Positions 24,955 through 31,658 of a stretch of DNA of 32,536 nt are shown piece by piece. Origin of the DNA: a virus; the IMG/VR virus record IMGVR_UViG_3300032893_000003, positions 142,633 through 175,168 of that record. One strand, 5' to 3'. How positions within the stretch are numbered: the first letter of the stretch is position 1; each line of letters begins with the position of its first letter. A program made the translations under genes and the position numbers. The notes beneath the pieces are model-generated. The model saw nothing but the letters and a program-made list of their open reading frames with translations. It did no database searches and had not been told where the DNA came from.

Positions 24955-25989
24955 ATGGAGACTCAAAATAAATTCGTGCCTTATACAAGGCAACAGCCCG
25001 TCGTTTTAGATCCTAGTTTTTTCCCCGCTCTACGCACCGTAGATGCTGTCATGCGAGGGGTAAATAAAAATGTCTTAATAAATTGTTGGGGCGGCATCGG
25101 GGATCAAGTTTGTTCCGAACCAACTATAAGGCATGCGATCCACAATTTTAAAGATTGTAAGATCACAATCGCTACAACCCTGCCAGAACTATTTCAGCAT
25201 TTGCCCTATCACGACCTTTACGACTTAAAAAAAGAACGTCCGATTCATGATGATTACTGGGTGTGCGAACCTATCCCGAACCAAAGTCCGCAAAATCTTG
25301 CAGCCCAGTTTATAAGTCATATGGTGATGAACTGCGTGGATTTTCCAGCTGTGTCTGCCTTTAGAATGCAGCTTCCGATCAAAGACAGAGAAATTGTTTT
25401 AAAGCCTAAAACGCCGACCAATGAAGTGGTTTTGGATATAGTAAAAGAGGCGGCTAAACACGTTGTAGTTCACCCAGGACGACACTGGGTTTCTAAGACA
25501 TTTCCAGCTGCGTGGTACAATCGTGGACTTGCAAGCATCATCAAGGAAGGCTTTATTCCCGTTCTTATTGGTAAAGAAGACGGACCCACTCAGGGCACTG
25601 TTAATGTCGATGTGTCTGGCTGCATAGATCTCCGCGAGAAGACAACTCTGAATGACACAATTTGGCTCCTTCAAAATACAGGCGTTCTTATTTGCAATGA
25701 TTCTTCGCCACTTCATATGGCTGCAAGCGGAAAAGCCTGGATCGGGTTTTTTGCTTCCGTAAAGCATCCTGATTTTATAACCCATTGGAGAAATGGGCAG
25801 TGGTCATGGAGGATGCAGAACCTGAGTGTGGACGGCATTTACAATCACTTTAACTTTTGCCCCAACACTGAAACAGATCTTCTACTAGATAACGTTGAAG
25901 AAAGCCTTGTTTTGCGATGCTTACCAGAGCCAGAGATTATAGGTCCGTGGTGTAAGGAGAAGATGGATGACTATTTCAGAAGCATTTAA
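24955..25989 (+). CDS. GT9-like glycosyltransferase (heptosyltransferase family)
   Basis: A 344-residue protein. Residues about 38-55 (NVLINCWGGIGDQVCSEP) match the N-terminal G-GIGD motif of glycosyltransferase family 9, which includes ADP-heptose:LPS heptosyltransferases. Residues about 168-188 (VVVHPGRHWVSKTFPAAWY) match the central substrate-binding segment, and 244-266 (CNDSSPLHMAASGKAWIGFF) match the D-S-x-x-x-H-x-A-x-A nucleotide-sugar site. Such enzymes add sugars to lipopolysaccharide core; in a phage it may alter host receptors or decorate virion proteins. No ribosome binding site precedes the ATG. It overlaps the next gene by 23 nt. Confidence 0.75.
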   Translation: METQNKFVPYTRQQPVVLDPSFFPALRTVDAVMRGVNKNVLINCWGGIGDQVCSEPTIRHAIHNFKDCKITIATTLPELFQHLPYHDLYDLKKERPIHDDYWVCEPIPNQSPQNLAAQFISHMVMNCVDFPAVSAFRMQLPIKDREIVLKPKTPTNEVVLDIVKEAAKHVVVHPGRHWVSKTFPAAWYNRGLASIIKEGFIPVLIGKEDGPTQGTVNVDVSGCIDLREKTTLNDTIWLLQNTGVLICNDSSPLHMAASGKAWIGFFASVKHPDFITHWRNGQWSWRMQNLSVDGIYNHFNFCPNTETDLLLDNVEESLVLRCLPEPEIIGPWCKEKMDDYFRSI

Positions 25990-26572
25990 CGCAACCACCT
26001 GGGCCCCTAAACTTGCCCGAAGAAAAAACACTTTTGAGGCAATGATCAATCATGTGTGGAATAAAGCGGGTGGAGGAGACCCAGTTTTTATTGTAGAGAC
26101 GGGAAGTGCTTGGGATATGGGAAATTGGGACGGGCAGGGGCAGTCCACTTTGATATGGGATTGGCTCATCGAAGAGGGCAAAGCTCATGGAAAAAATATT
26201 AGAGCTTACTCCGTTGATATCAATGAAGAGAGCGTTACAACAGCGCGTTTCCAAGTTAAAAACGTCGACGTTGTTCTTAGCGATTCTGTCAAATTTTTAA
26301 ATGGACTTACCCCATGGGTGTTAAACAACGCAGCGCTCGTATACTTAGATTCTTATGACTGGTCTCAAGAAAGAAACATAGAGTCAGCATTTCATCACAT
26401 GGCAGAGCTTGCAGCCGTTTGGAGAGATTTGAGGCCTGGCTGTATGGTAGCTGTCGACGATCGCCATGGTGACTATAAGGGAAAGCACTGGCTTGTCGAG
26501 GCTTTCATGGGGCACTATCTAAAAACCGCTCCCGCCTTTAAAAGCCATCAGATAGGCTGGATTAAGGCCTAG
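25967..26572 (+). CDS. Class I SAM-dependent methyltransferase-like protein
   Basis: A 201-residue protein with AAGGAGA six bases before its ATG, inside the end of the GT9-like gene. Residues about 39-64 (VFIVETGSAWDMGNW) resemble the nucleotide-binding loop E-x-G-x-x-x-G, 82-91 (YSVDINEESV) the acidic strand that binds the ribose, and 124-133 (ALVYLDSYDW) plus 160-170 (VAVDDRHGDY) the later strands of the Rossmann-like fold, close to the Methyltransf_24 group often paired with sugar enzymes. Coupling to the glycosyltransferase suggests O-methylation of a glycan. The substrate is unknown. Confidence 0.65.
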   Translation: MTISEAFNATTWAPKLARRKNTFEAMINHVWNKAGGGDPVFIVETGSAWDMGNWDGQGQSTLIWDWLIEEGKAHGKNIRAYSVDINEESVTTARFQVKNVDVVLSDSVKFLNGLTPWVLNNAALVYLDSYDWSQERNIESAFHHMAELAAVWRDLRPGCMVAVDDRHGDYKGKHWLVEAFMGHYLKTAPAFKSHQIGWIKA

Positions 26573-26583
26573 ACTTTCTAAGC

Positions 26584-26616
26584 CCCTTTATTTGTAGTAC
26601 AGTATTTGGAAAAGGG
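26584..26616 (+). promoter_or_regulatory. Possible stem masking the ribosome site of the membrane protein gene
   Basis: CCCTTT (26584-26589) can pair with AAAGGG (26611-26616), part of the strong AAAGGGAGGG ribosome site before the ATG at 26626. The stem is only six pairs with a 21-base loop containing GTAGTACAGTAT, so it is weak. It could delay translation of a lysis-type protein, but chance pairing is as likely. Confidence 0.2.
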
Positions 26617-26625
26617 AGGGTGTTT

Positions 26626-27099
26626 ATGAAATACCTAACAGGTCTGTTCGTGGTTCTATTTAGCGTGCTTTGTTTTGCACAGGCAACGGATACGCCTGTT
26701 GCACCCGCCGATTTTCTTGTTCAAGTTATCCAGTTCATACAGCAATCGGGCGGCATGACCTGGTTTGCAAAAGTAGCTGGCATAATTATGCTTGTTGTCG
26801 GCTCGATGAAAGTGACCGTACTTAATCAGTGGATTTGGTCTAAGCTTGGCAGCCTGCAGGTTTGGCTAGCTCCAGCACTCGGTCTGATTGGTGGCTACTT
26901 GACTTCGCTCACGACCGGTACGCCCGTAAACTTCGCAAGTCTAATGGCTTTCCTCGCGGCTGGTGTAGGTGCTACTTATCTTCACGAGATTCTTGATCTC
27001 GTTAAGGCAATTCCCGGGCTCGGCGCAATTTATGTCTCGATCATAAACGCCATCGAAAACCTGCCTGGCATCGGAAGCGGCGGTCAAAGCTCCCAGTAG
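26626..27099 (+). CDS. Membrane protein with signal peptide, holin-like
   Basis: A 157-residue protein. I choose the ATG at 26626 (GGGAGGG five to six bases upstream) over the GTG at 26620, which falls within that site. Residues 1-19 look like a signal peptide (MKYLTGLFVVLFSVLCFAQA). Three further hydrophobic segments follow at about 46-65 (AGIIMLVVGSMKVTVL), 80-97 (WLAPALGLIGGYL) and 102-125 (ASLMAFLAAGVGATYL). The size, membrane segments and place before a lipoprotein gene are consistent with a holin or lysis-associated protein, but no specific holin family was recognised. A second open frame continues past its stop in the -1 phase. Confidence 0.55.
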   Translation: MKYLTGLFVVLFSVLCFAQATDTPVAPADFLVQVIQFIQQSGGMTWFAKVAGIIMLVVGSMKVTVLNQWIWSKLGSLQVWLAPALGLIGGYLTSLTTGTPVNFASLMAFLAAGVGATYLHEILDLVKAIPGLGAIYVSIINAIENLPGIGSGGQSSQ

Positions 27100-27122
27100 A
27101 CGGCTCCATATTCCTAGGGACA

Positions 27123-27155
27123 GTTGAAGACATCGTAAAAAACGTTGTCTTCAAC
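27123..27155 (+). other. Perfect 10-bp inverted repeat
   Basis: GTTGAAGACA (27123-27132) and TGTCTTCAAC (27146-27155) are exact complements around a 13-base loop whose ends also pair (CGT...ACG after one T-T mismatch). No T-run follows, so it is not a typical terminator. It lies in the -1 open frame after the membrane protein stop and before the TTG at 27210. It may be a regulatory stem, a protein-binding dyad or a frameshift-linked structure. Confidence 0.7.
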
Positions 27156-27209
27156 TTCGCCTTAGAGGAAGCATGGCAGGCAATAGTCGGAGCCGTTTCG
27201 TTTTTAGGC

Positions 27210-27518
27210 TTGCCCGTTATAGGACCCATCGCAGAATGGCTGTTTTTCCAAGCGGGAAAATTTATTTATGCCCGTCTTGTTGCCTGGATTAACTTTGAAG
27301 TTGTAAGATTTCAGACAGATGTACAAAGACAGGAATATGATAATGCGGTGGCGGCTTTGCAGGCTGCTTTCAATAAATCAAACGGAGATCCCAATGCAGT
27401 TCAAAAAGCTTCTGATGCGTTCGATAGTGCACTTGCCACACTTGTTCGTTTCAACGTTTCTGCTTCTGTTCCTGGCTCTAGTTCTAAATGGGTGCACAAA
27501 CGTTACTATCAAAGATGA
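27210..27518 (+). CDS. Membrane/lysis-associated protein with unresolved start
   Basis: The first standard start in this frame is the TTG at 27210, giving 102 residues, but it has no good ribosome site. The frame stays open upstream to 27006, and from about 27096 it reads like protein (GSIFLGTVEDIVKNVVFNF then ALEEAWQAIVGAVSFLG), continuous with LPVIGPIAEWLFFQAGKF. The gene therefore probably starts upstream at a non-standard codon or by a -1 shift from the previous gene. The protein has a hydrophobic first half and a helical second half (QRQEYDNAVAALQAAF), the layout of an inner-membrane spanin subunit. The last 125 nt overlap the lipoprotein gene. Function is inferred. Confidence 0.45.
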   Translation: MPVIGPIAEWLFFQAGKFIYARLVAWINFEVVRFQTDVQRQEYDNAVAALQAAFNKSNGDPNAVQKASDAFDSALATLVRFNVSASVPGSSSKWVHKRYYQR

Positions 27519-27804
27519 GACGTTTTGTGGAGACAAGGGCGCTTTAGGCGCTACTTGTGTCCACACGCTCGTTAGCGATACGCAAAGTGTGCCGAAGCTC
27601 GATTGGGACGCTATGAGATATGGGATGATCTGCGAATCCTCTCAGACGTTTGCGGACTTAAAATCAGACATCGAGCAGCTCTGCCAAACAAGCCATGCAT
27701 GCACCTACGACGTTCAACAAAAAATGAACGCCTTTTTTAGCAAAATGGATTCCATTAACGTGAATCCTGTTAAACCCACGGGTTTGTTTTTACCGCGGCA
27801 TTAA
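27394..27804 (+). CDS. Lipoprotein, possible outer-membrane lysis component
   Basis: A 136-residue protein starting at ATG 27394 with GGAGA five to six bases upstream, inside the end of the previous frame. The N-terminus is basic then strongly hydrophobic and ends in a lipobox (residues 30-34, VLNGC), so Cys34 would be lipid-modified. The mature part has five more cysteines (TFCGD, ATCVH, MICES, QLCQT, HACTY), suggesting disulfides in the periplasm. The nesting within an upstream membrane-protein gene recalls Rz/Rz1 spanin pairs, but it is larger and richer in Cys than typical Rz1. Its stop shares the TTAA at 27801-27804 with the stop of the opposing gene. Confidence 0.6.
   Translation: MQFKKLLMRSIVHLPHLFVSTFLLLFLALVLNGCTNVTIKDETFCGDKGALGATCVHTLVSDTQSVPKLDWDAMRYGMICESSQTFADLKSDIEQLCQTSHACTYDVQQKMNAFFSKMDSINVNPVKPTGLFLPRH
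27772..27791 (+). terminator. Weak intrinsic terminator inside the lipoprotein gene end
   Basis: AAACC...GGTTT with a four-base loop (CACG) is followed by G and five T. Three C-G pairs are possible only with an unrealistically tight loop, so the stem is weak. It lies in the last codons of the lipoprotein gene, just before the antisense gene, where a terminator would be useful. The reverse strand has the same dyad with a poorer T-run. Confidence 0.35.
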
Positions 27805-28409
27805 TTGTGGTGGGATAAGAAATCACCGATTTGTTTGGCGTAGGACAGCAAAATATCGTCGCTCCGCTTACCCGGATCGGTCAGCCAGGCTACGCACAGA
27901 ATTCCTATCCAATTTCTGCGGATATCGCGAACGGCTGTTGCTAAAACTTTTTGGTTGCCTGTCTCAACAAACAGGCTTTCAAGAAAATTGTCGTCGGCAA
28001 AGGTGTCAGCTAAGAGAATGACGGAAGGCTTATCTTGTAGGGCCTTAAGACTCATGACCATCTGAGTCGAAGGAATCATCTCGCCGGCCGCGGGGTTAGA
28101 AACCCCCACTTTTGTCACGAAGTGGGTCAGAAAGGTTTTCATTATGCTACCGCCTGCAAGGTAGTAGTCCCCGTTGTAGAACTGGTAAAGACAGACCCGA
28201 TCAGCCTGGTACGGCACACGCAGTTCGGAGAGAAGCTCGCGAAGCCGGACGTTTTGATTGATCCCGCGTTCAAAGCGTTTTATAGCCCTGTCTTGCCACC
28301 ATCTTTTGATATGTCCGAGACTAGCCGTTATAATAGCTATAGCCAGAAAGATGATGATTTCTGACAAATTATTAAAAAGCTCTTGTAAAAATGGAGCAAA
28401 GGGTTCCAT
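27801..28409 (-). CDS. Membrane-anchored GAF-like protein on the opposite strand
   Basis: A 202-residue protein and the only complete minus-strand gene in the window. Its ATG (28409) is preceded by AAAGGA at about six bases. Residues about 15-33 form one membrane segment (EIIIFLAIAIITASLG), followed by a basic helix (KRWWQDRAIKRFERG) and a domain at about 68-200 with VCLYQFYNGDYYLAGG, SVILLADTF and WIGILCVAWL, a layout like a GAF sensor domain. The N-out or N-in topology is not settled. Orientation and flanking signals suggest a moron-type gene expressed apart from the late operon, perhaps in lysogeny or early infection. Ligand and role are unknown. Confidence 0.6.
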   Translation of the reverse strand: MEPFAPFLQELFNNLSEIIIFLAIAIITASLGHIKRWWQDRAIKRFERGINQNVRLRELLSELRVPYQADRVCLYQFYNGDYYLAGGSIMKTFLTHFVTKVGVSNPAAGEMIPSTQMVMSLKALQDKPSVILLADTFADDNFLESLFVETGNQKVLATAVRDIRRNWIGILCVAWLTDPGKRSDDILLSYAKQIGDFLSHHN

Positions 28410-28435
28410 CTAAATCCTTTTTGAAGGGTTTCTAG

Positions 28436-28441
28436 TATGAT
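28436..28441 (+). promoter_or_regulatory. Candidate + strand -10 box (TATGAT)
   Basis: TATGAT matches five of six -10 bases and lies 25 bases before the ATG at 28466, leaving room for the AAAGGAG ribosome site after the predicted start. No good -35 was found at 16-18 bases, so it would need an activator or another sigma factor. It lies in the 56-nt divergent gap between the antisense gene and the next fibre-type gene. Confidence 0.3.
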
Positions 28442-28466
28442 AACATTTCGGTAAAGGAGTTCTCAA
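28437..28466 (-). promoter_or_regulatory. Candidate minus-strand promoter for the antisense gene
   Basis: Read on the minus strand, TTGAGA (28466-28461) and TATCAT (28442-28437) each match five of six sigma-70 bases, with an 18-base spacer. The predicted start is about 20-25 bases before the ATG of the antisense gene, leaving room for AAAGGA. The -10 shares bases with the + strand TATGAT, so the two directions may exclude each other. Confidence 0.4.
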
Positions 28467-28882
28467 TGGCTGCGACTATTTATTATTTTGGACGCTTCCC
28501 CACGACCATCGTGATGCAGTCCTCGACCCAGTTTAACGGAACGGCTCAAACTGGGACTCCGGTTATGAGTCCAGGTGCTTATACTTTTCCTGTACAAGCT
28601 GGTGGTGGTCTCTACGCCTTTCACGATTTACCTATAGAAGTGGAGCAAATCTCCTTCTCCGGAGGTAGCACATGCACAGTCACAAAGGTTGTAGAGGATT
28701 CTAATGGCAGCACTTTGCAGTCAACGACTTTGGCAACGCTGAATAGCAGCAATCCAATTTACAATACGAAGACATTTTTAACCCCTAATGAGTACCTCAC
28801 TTTTTCTAGCTCGGGGGGCGCAAATCCAGTGGTCGCGATTACGGCACACCTTGCAAGTTACGCGGCTGACGGAGGGAGCTAA
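28466..28882 (+). CDS. Small beta-rich structural protein
   Basis: A 138-residue protein with AAAGGAG before the ATG. It is rich in Ser, Thr, Gly and strands (YYFGRFPTTIVMQSS, YTFPVQAGGGLYAF, EVEQISFSGGSTCTVTKVVED), ending in AITAHLASYA. One Cys is present and there is no signal peptide or membrane segment. The stop overlaps the next ATG (TAATG). A virion decoration or fibre-associated role is likely from composition and neighbours; no family was recognised. Confidence 0.5.
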   Translation: MAATIYYFGRFPTTIVMQSSTQFNGTAQTGTPVMSPGAYTFPVQAGGGLYAFHDLPIEVEQISFSGGSTCTVTKVVEDSNGSTLQSTTLATLNSSNPIYNTKTFLTPNEYLTFSSSGGANPVVAITAHLASYAADGGS

Positions 28883-29325
28883 TGGCAACGTATGCCACAG
28901 TCTCTCCTACAGGAGTTGCTACTGCGATCTTGCAAGCTAATAGCAAGAAAGCGTTAAACAATAGCGGATCTTCGCTGCCACAGTTTTCTGTGTGTTCATG
29001 GACTAATACCAGCACACTAGAGCCAGCAAGTGCGCTTAATATGCAGCCAGATAAATTCGCTGGCATCGCAGTTGCCGCTATTCCAAATGGCCAATATGGT
29101 CTAGTCCAAAGAAATGGGAAATTACCTGGGGCCATCACGAGTTTAAATGCTGTCGCAGGACAGCCAGTGTTTCTTGATGAAACAGCTGGTCAGATGACCC
29201 TTGATACATCAGGTTTTCAGGAGACTTCGACTATTTTAAAGCTTGGATACGCTGAGCCGCCCGACGGCCAGACAGGTCTAGCGACGGACTTATTTATTGA
29301 AATCGAATACATTTCCGAAGATTAA
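28882..29325 (+). CDS. Fibre/decoration beta-domain protein
   Basis: A 147-residue protein with GGAGGGAG upstream. Its second half (residues about 65-145: GIAVAAIPNGQYGLVQRNGKL, AGQPVFLDETAG, TSTILKLGYAEP, DLFIEIEYI) has the same order of elements as the last 100 residues of the fibre at 29622 (LGVVKDASI, APVYLSTTSGA, FVWQLGTALS, WNPIFLIEY). This module is common at the ends of phage fibres and in small capsid decoration proteins. The shared domain suggests it assembles with, or replaces, that fibre's tip. Confidence 0.55.
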   Translation: MATYATVSPTGVATAILQANSKKALNNSGSSLPQFSVCSWTNTSTLEPASALNMQPDKFAGIAVAAIPNGQYGLVQRNGKLPGAITSLNAVAGQPVFLDETAGQMTLDTSGFQETSTILKLGYAEPPDGQTGLATDLFIEIEYISED

Positions 29326-29338
29326 AAGGAGATATAAA

Positions 29339-29617
29339 GTGGGTAAGATGAAGCTGAGGAAAAAATCCCGGCTTGTAAAAACGTCCCAAAAGAGGGAAAA
29401 TGTAGAACTGGATTACATGCCTGGACAAGGGGACGATACGATCTGCTTGTACCAGACCAGTCCTGACTTCCTAGAAAACCTCGAGCGTTCTGAGGACTTG
29501 CGGGAAGGCCTTATAAGACTCAAGCAGAAATTTTTATGGGAGATCCAAGAATGGACAAAACGGTTTGGAATAAAAACCGAAGTTAGAGTTTTTTACACTT
29601 TAAACCCAGAGGAGTGA
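29339..29617 (+). CDS. Small basic/acidic helical protein, unknown
   Basis: A 92-residue protein. I choose the GTG at 29339 because AAAAGGAGAT lies seven bases upstream; the ATG at 29297 would sit inside the previous gene without a ribosome site. The N-terminus is highly basic (GKMKLRKKSRLVKTSQKR), then an acidic-helical part (DFLENLERSEDLREGLIRLKQKF) and a final strand (EVRVFYTLN). Composition differs from the Thr/Gly-rich fibre neighbours, so it may be a regulatory or assembly protein. No family was recognised. Confidence 0.5.
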   Translation: MGKMKLRKKSRLVKTSQKRENVELDYMPGQGDDTICLYQTSPDFLENLERSEDLREGLIRLKQKFLWEIQEWTKRFGIKTEVRVFYTLNPEE

Positions 29618-29621
29618 GGAA

Positions 29622-31292
29622 ATGGCTGCATACGATATCATAACGTGGAGCTCAAATAACCGCGAGAAGCGGATTCCATCCCAGTCAAATACATTCAATT
29701 TCTTGAGCGTGACAATCGGCGCAGATGCGCTTCCGATTACAGAAGTTAGTTCTTCCGCTTTTGGGTTTGGAAATAAACTTCTGTCAAACGTGACCGATCC
29801 TTTAAGCGCTCAAGACGCTGCTACCAAAAACTACGTTGATAACGCGAGTTCTTCTGGTGCTAATACAGCTTTGAGTAACCTTGCAAGTACAGCCGTTAAC
29901 GTCTCGATTTCTCCTGGTACAGATGGCTCTATCAATCTCGGTTCAGCAACAAAACGCTGGCTTCACATATTTGCTGAAAACGTCGAAGATGCTTCTTCCG
30001 TTATTTCAACTGATTTTACAAATCGTCAATTAGTAGACAGCTCTGGTAACGTATCAGTCGACTGGACAGCTCAACTCTTAAAAACAAGTGGCACCACAAA
30101 ACTTGACTGGTCCGGCACAGACGTATCTGTTAACTCTCGAAAGATCACGAATCTCAATACCCCGACCACGGGTTCAGACGCAGCTACAAAAGCTTACGTC
30201 GATGCTGTCGCAACAGGTCTTGTAGTAAAGGCTTCTGTTCAAGCAGCCACGACTACCGCCCTTGCAGCTAACACCTATAACAACGGATCTTCTGGAGTTG
30301 GAGCCACGCTGACGGCAAACTCTAACGGTGCCCTCGCTGCGATCGATGGTTACACTGCTAGTGTCAATGACCGTCTATTGATTAAAAATGAAGCCACTGG
30401 GGCAAATAACGGCGTTTACACTGTCACTCAAGTAGGCGATGGTTCAAACCCCTACATTCTGACTCGTGCGACCGATGCCGACACTTGCCAACCCGCTTCT
30501 AATCCGAAAGTTACTTCTGGGCTACACTGCTTTATCGAGCACGGCACGGCAAATGGCAGCCAGGGCTGGGTTTTAACAACTCCTGACCCGATCACTCTTG
30601 GTACTACCGCTCTTACGTTCTCGCAGTTCTCGGCACCTGCTCAATTGACTGCCGGCAGCGGTATCACGATCATGAGCAACCAAATCAACGTTGATGTTGA
30701 TAATGCCACAATCATCATCTCATCAAACCAAGTTCAGGTACAAAAAGACGGGACGACACTGTCTTCTTCTGCATCCGGCTTGAAGGTTGCGGATAACGGG
30801 ATTACGGCTACTCAACTTAATACCTCAGTTGCTGGAAACGGTTTGACTGGCGGCGGTGGAACAGCACTCTCAGTTGTCAGCGCCGACACCTCGATCAGCG
30901 TTAGCGGCTCTGGCGTAGCTGTGAACTTCGCTGAGTCGCGCACAAACGATAACGCTGGCTCCATTACAGCCACCCAGATCGTCTACATCAAATCAAACGG
31001 TCATGTAGACTTGGCAAGTGCTACGACACAAGACAACACTGCATCTTTGGGTGTTGTAAAAGATGCTTCGATTGCAACTACGGCTTCCGGAAACATCTAC
31101 GAGCGTCCGGGCGCATGGATTGGTGGGTTTTCTTCTTTAACTGTTGGCGCACCCGTGTACTTGAGCACAACCTCAGGAGCTACGACACAGTCATTAACTG
31201 GCTTTTCTGCTGGTAACTTTGTTTGGCAATTAGGAACTGCTTTAAGCGCTACGACAATTGAGTGGAACCCCATATTTTTGATTGAGTACTAA
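29622..31292 (+). CDS. Tail fibre protein with repeated hinge motifs
   Basis: A 556-residue protein with GAGG upstream. The N-terminus (YDIITWSSNNREKRIPSQ) is shared with the small protein at 31323. Two hinge motifs follow: DAATKNYVDN near residue 66 and SDAATKAYVDAV near residue 186, typical of phage fibres. The middle is Thr/Ala/Gly-rich beta structure, with a GGGGTALSVVSADTSI-like stretch near 410. The C-terminal 100 residues form a module also found in the protein at 28882. A receptor-binding or long-fibre role is likely; no catalytic motif was seen. Confidence 0.65.
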   Translation: MAAYDIITWSSNNREKRIPSQSNTFNFLSVTIGADALPITEVSSSAFGFGNKLLSNVTDPLSAQDAATKNYVDNASSSGANTALSNLASTAVNVSISPGTDGSINLGSATKRWLHIFAENVEDASSVISTDFTNRQLVDSSGNVSVDWTAQLLKTSGTTKLDWSGTDVSVNSRKITNLNTPTTGSDAATKAYVDAVATGLVVKASVQAATTTALAANTYNNGSSGVGATLTANSNGALAAIDGYTASVNDRLLIKNEATGANNGVYTVTQVGDGSNPYILTRATDADTCQPASNPKVTSGLHCFIEHGTANGSQGWVLTTPDPITLGTTALTFSQFSAPAQLTAGSGITIMSNQINVDVDNATIIISSNQVQVQKDGTTLSSSASGLKVADNGITATQLNTSVAGNGLTGGGGTALSVVSADTSISVSGSGVAVNFAESRTNDNAGSITATQIVYIKSNGHVDLASATTQDNTASLGVVKDASIATTASGNIYERPGAWIGGFSSLTVGAPVYLSTTSGATTQSLTGFSAGNFVWQLGTALSATTIEWNPIFLIEY

Positions 31293-31309
31293 ATCTGTCT
31301 GTAGATTTA
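31290..31309 (+). other. Seven-pair hairpin at the fibre stop codon
   Basis: TAAATCT (31290-31296) pairs exactly with AGATTTA (31303-31309) around a six-base loop. The first arm contains the TAA stop of the fibre gene. A G-rich ribosome site (GGGGGAGG) for the next gene follows at once. No T-run is present. It may affect coupling or mRNA stability; the significance is uncertain. Confidence 0.5.
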
Positions 31310-31322
31310 TGGGGGAGGCTAG

Positions 31323-31637
31323 GTGTCCTATAACTTAGTTCAATGGGACAATACTAACAATCGGGTGAAGCGATCTTCGCTTCCCTCTCCTGATTTCAGG
31401 GCAGGCAGACAATCTGTAGGGAGCGGAGCGACTTCAGTGTCCGTGACCTTTAGTTCGGCAATAGCTAACACCAATTACCCCCCGATTTGTACTTGGCAGA
31501 ATACGACAGATACCCATCCGCAATTTCAACCGCTTGTGATAACAGCCTTTTCGACGACTGGGTTTACCGTGTCCTGGAACGTGGCGACAGATACTGCAAA
31601 TTACAGTATAAACTGGCAAGTTATGGTTAATAACTAA
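31323..31637 (+). CDS. Small fibre-tip protein: attachment peptide plus tip domain
   Basis: A 104-residue protein starting at GTG with GGGGGAGG four to five bases upstream. The first 20 residues (YNLVQWDNTNNRVKR) match the start of the fibre at 29622. The rest (GSGATSVSVTFSSAI, PQFQPLVITAFSTTGFTVSW, ANYSINWQVM) is a single copy of the domain found twice at the end of the large fibre at 16824. It therefore combines the attachment end of one fibre with the tip of another and looks like a minimal fibre. The domain resembles small lectin-like sandwiches, by inference. Confidence 0.6.
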   Translation: MSYNLVQWDNTNNRVKRSSLPSPDFRAGRQSVGSGATSVSVTFSSAIANTNYPPICTWQNTTDTHPQFQPLVITAFSTTGFTVSWNVATDTANYSINWQVMVNN

Positions 31638-31658
31638 GGCGTGATAGAATAGGAGAAT

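Noticed and set aside
27123-27155. 10-bp dyad as an intrinsic terminator
   Set aside because: No T-run follows on either strand and the stem is not GC-rich; the surrounding frame looks coding.
31642-31650. TG-A-TAGAAT, a good extended -10 box before the last + gene
   Set aside because: The predicted transcript start would fall after the AGGAG ribosome site (31651-31655), so the gene would lose it; more likely chance.
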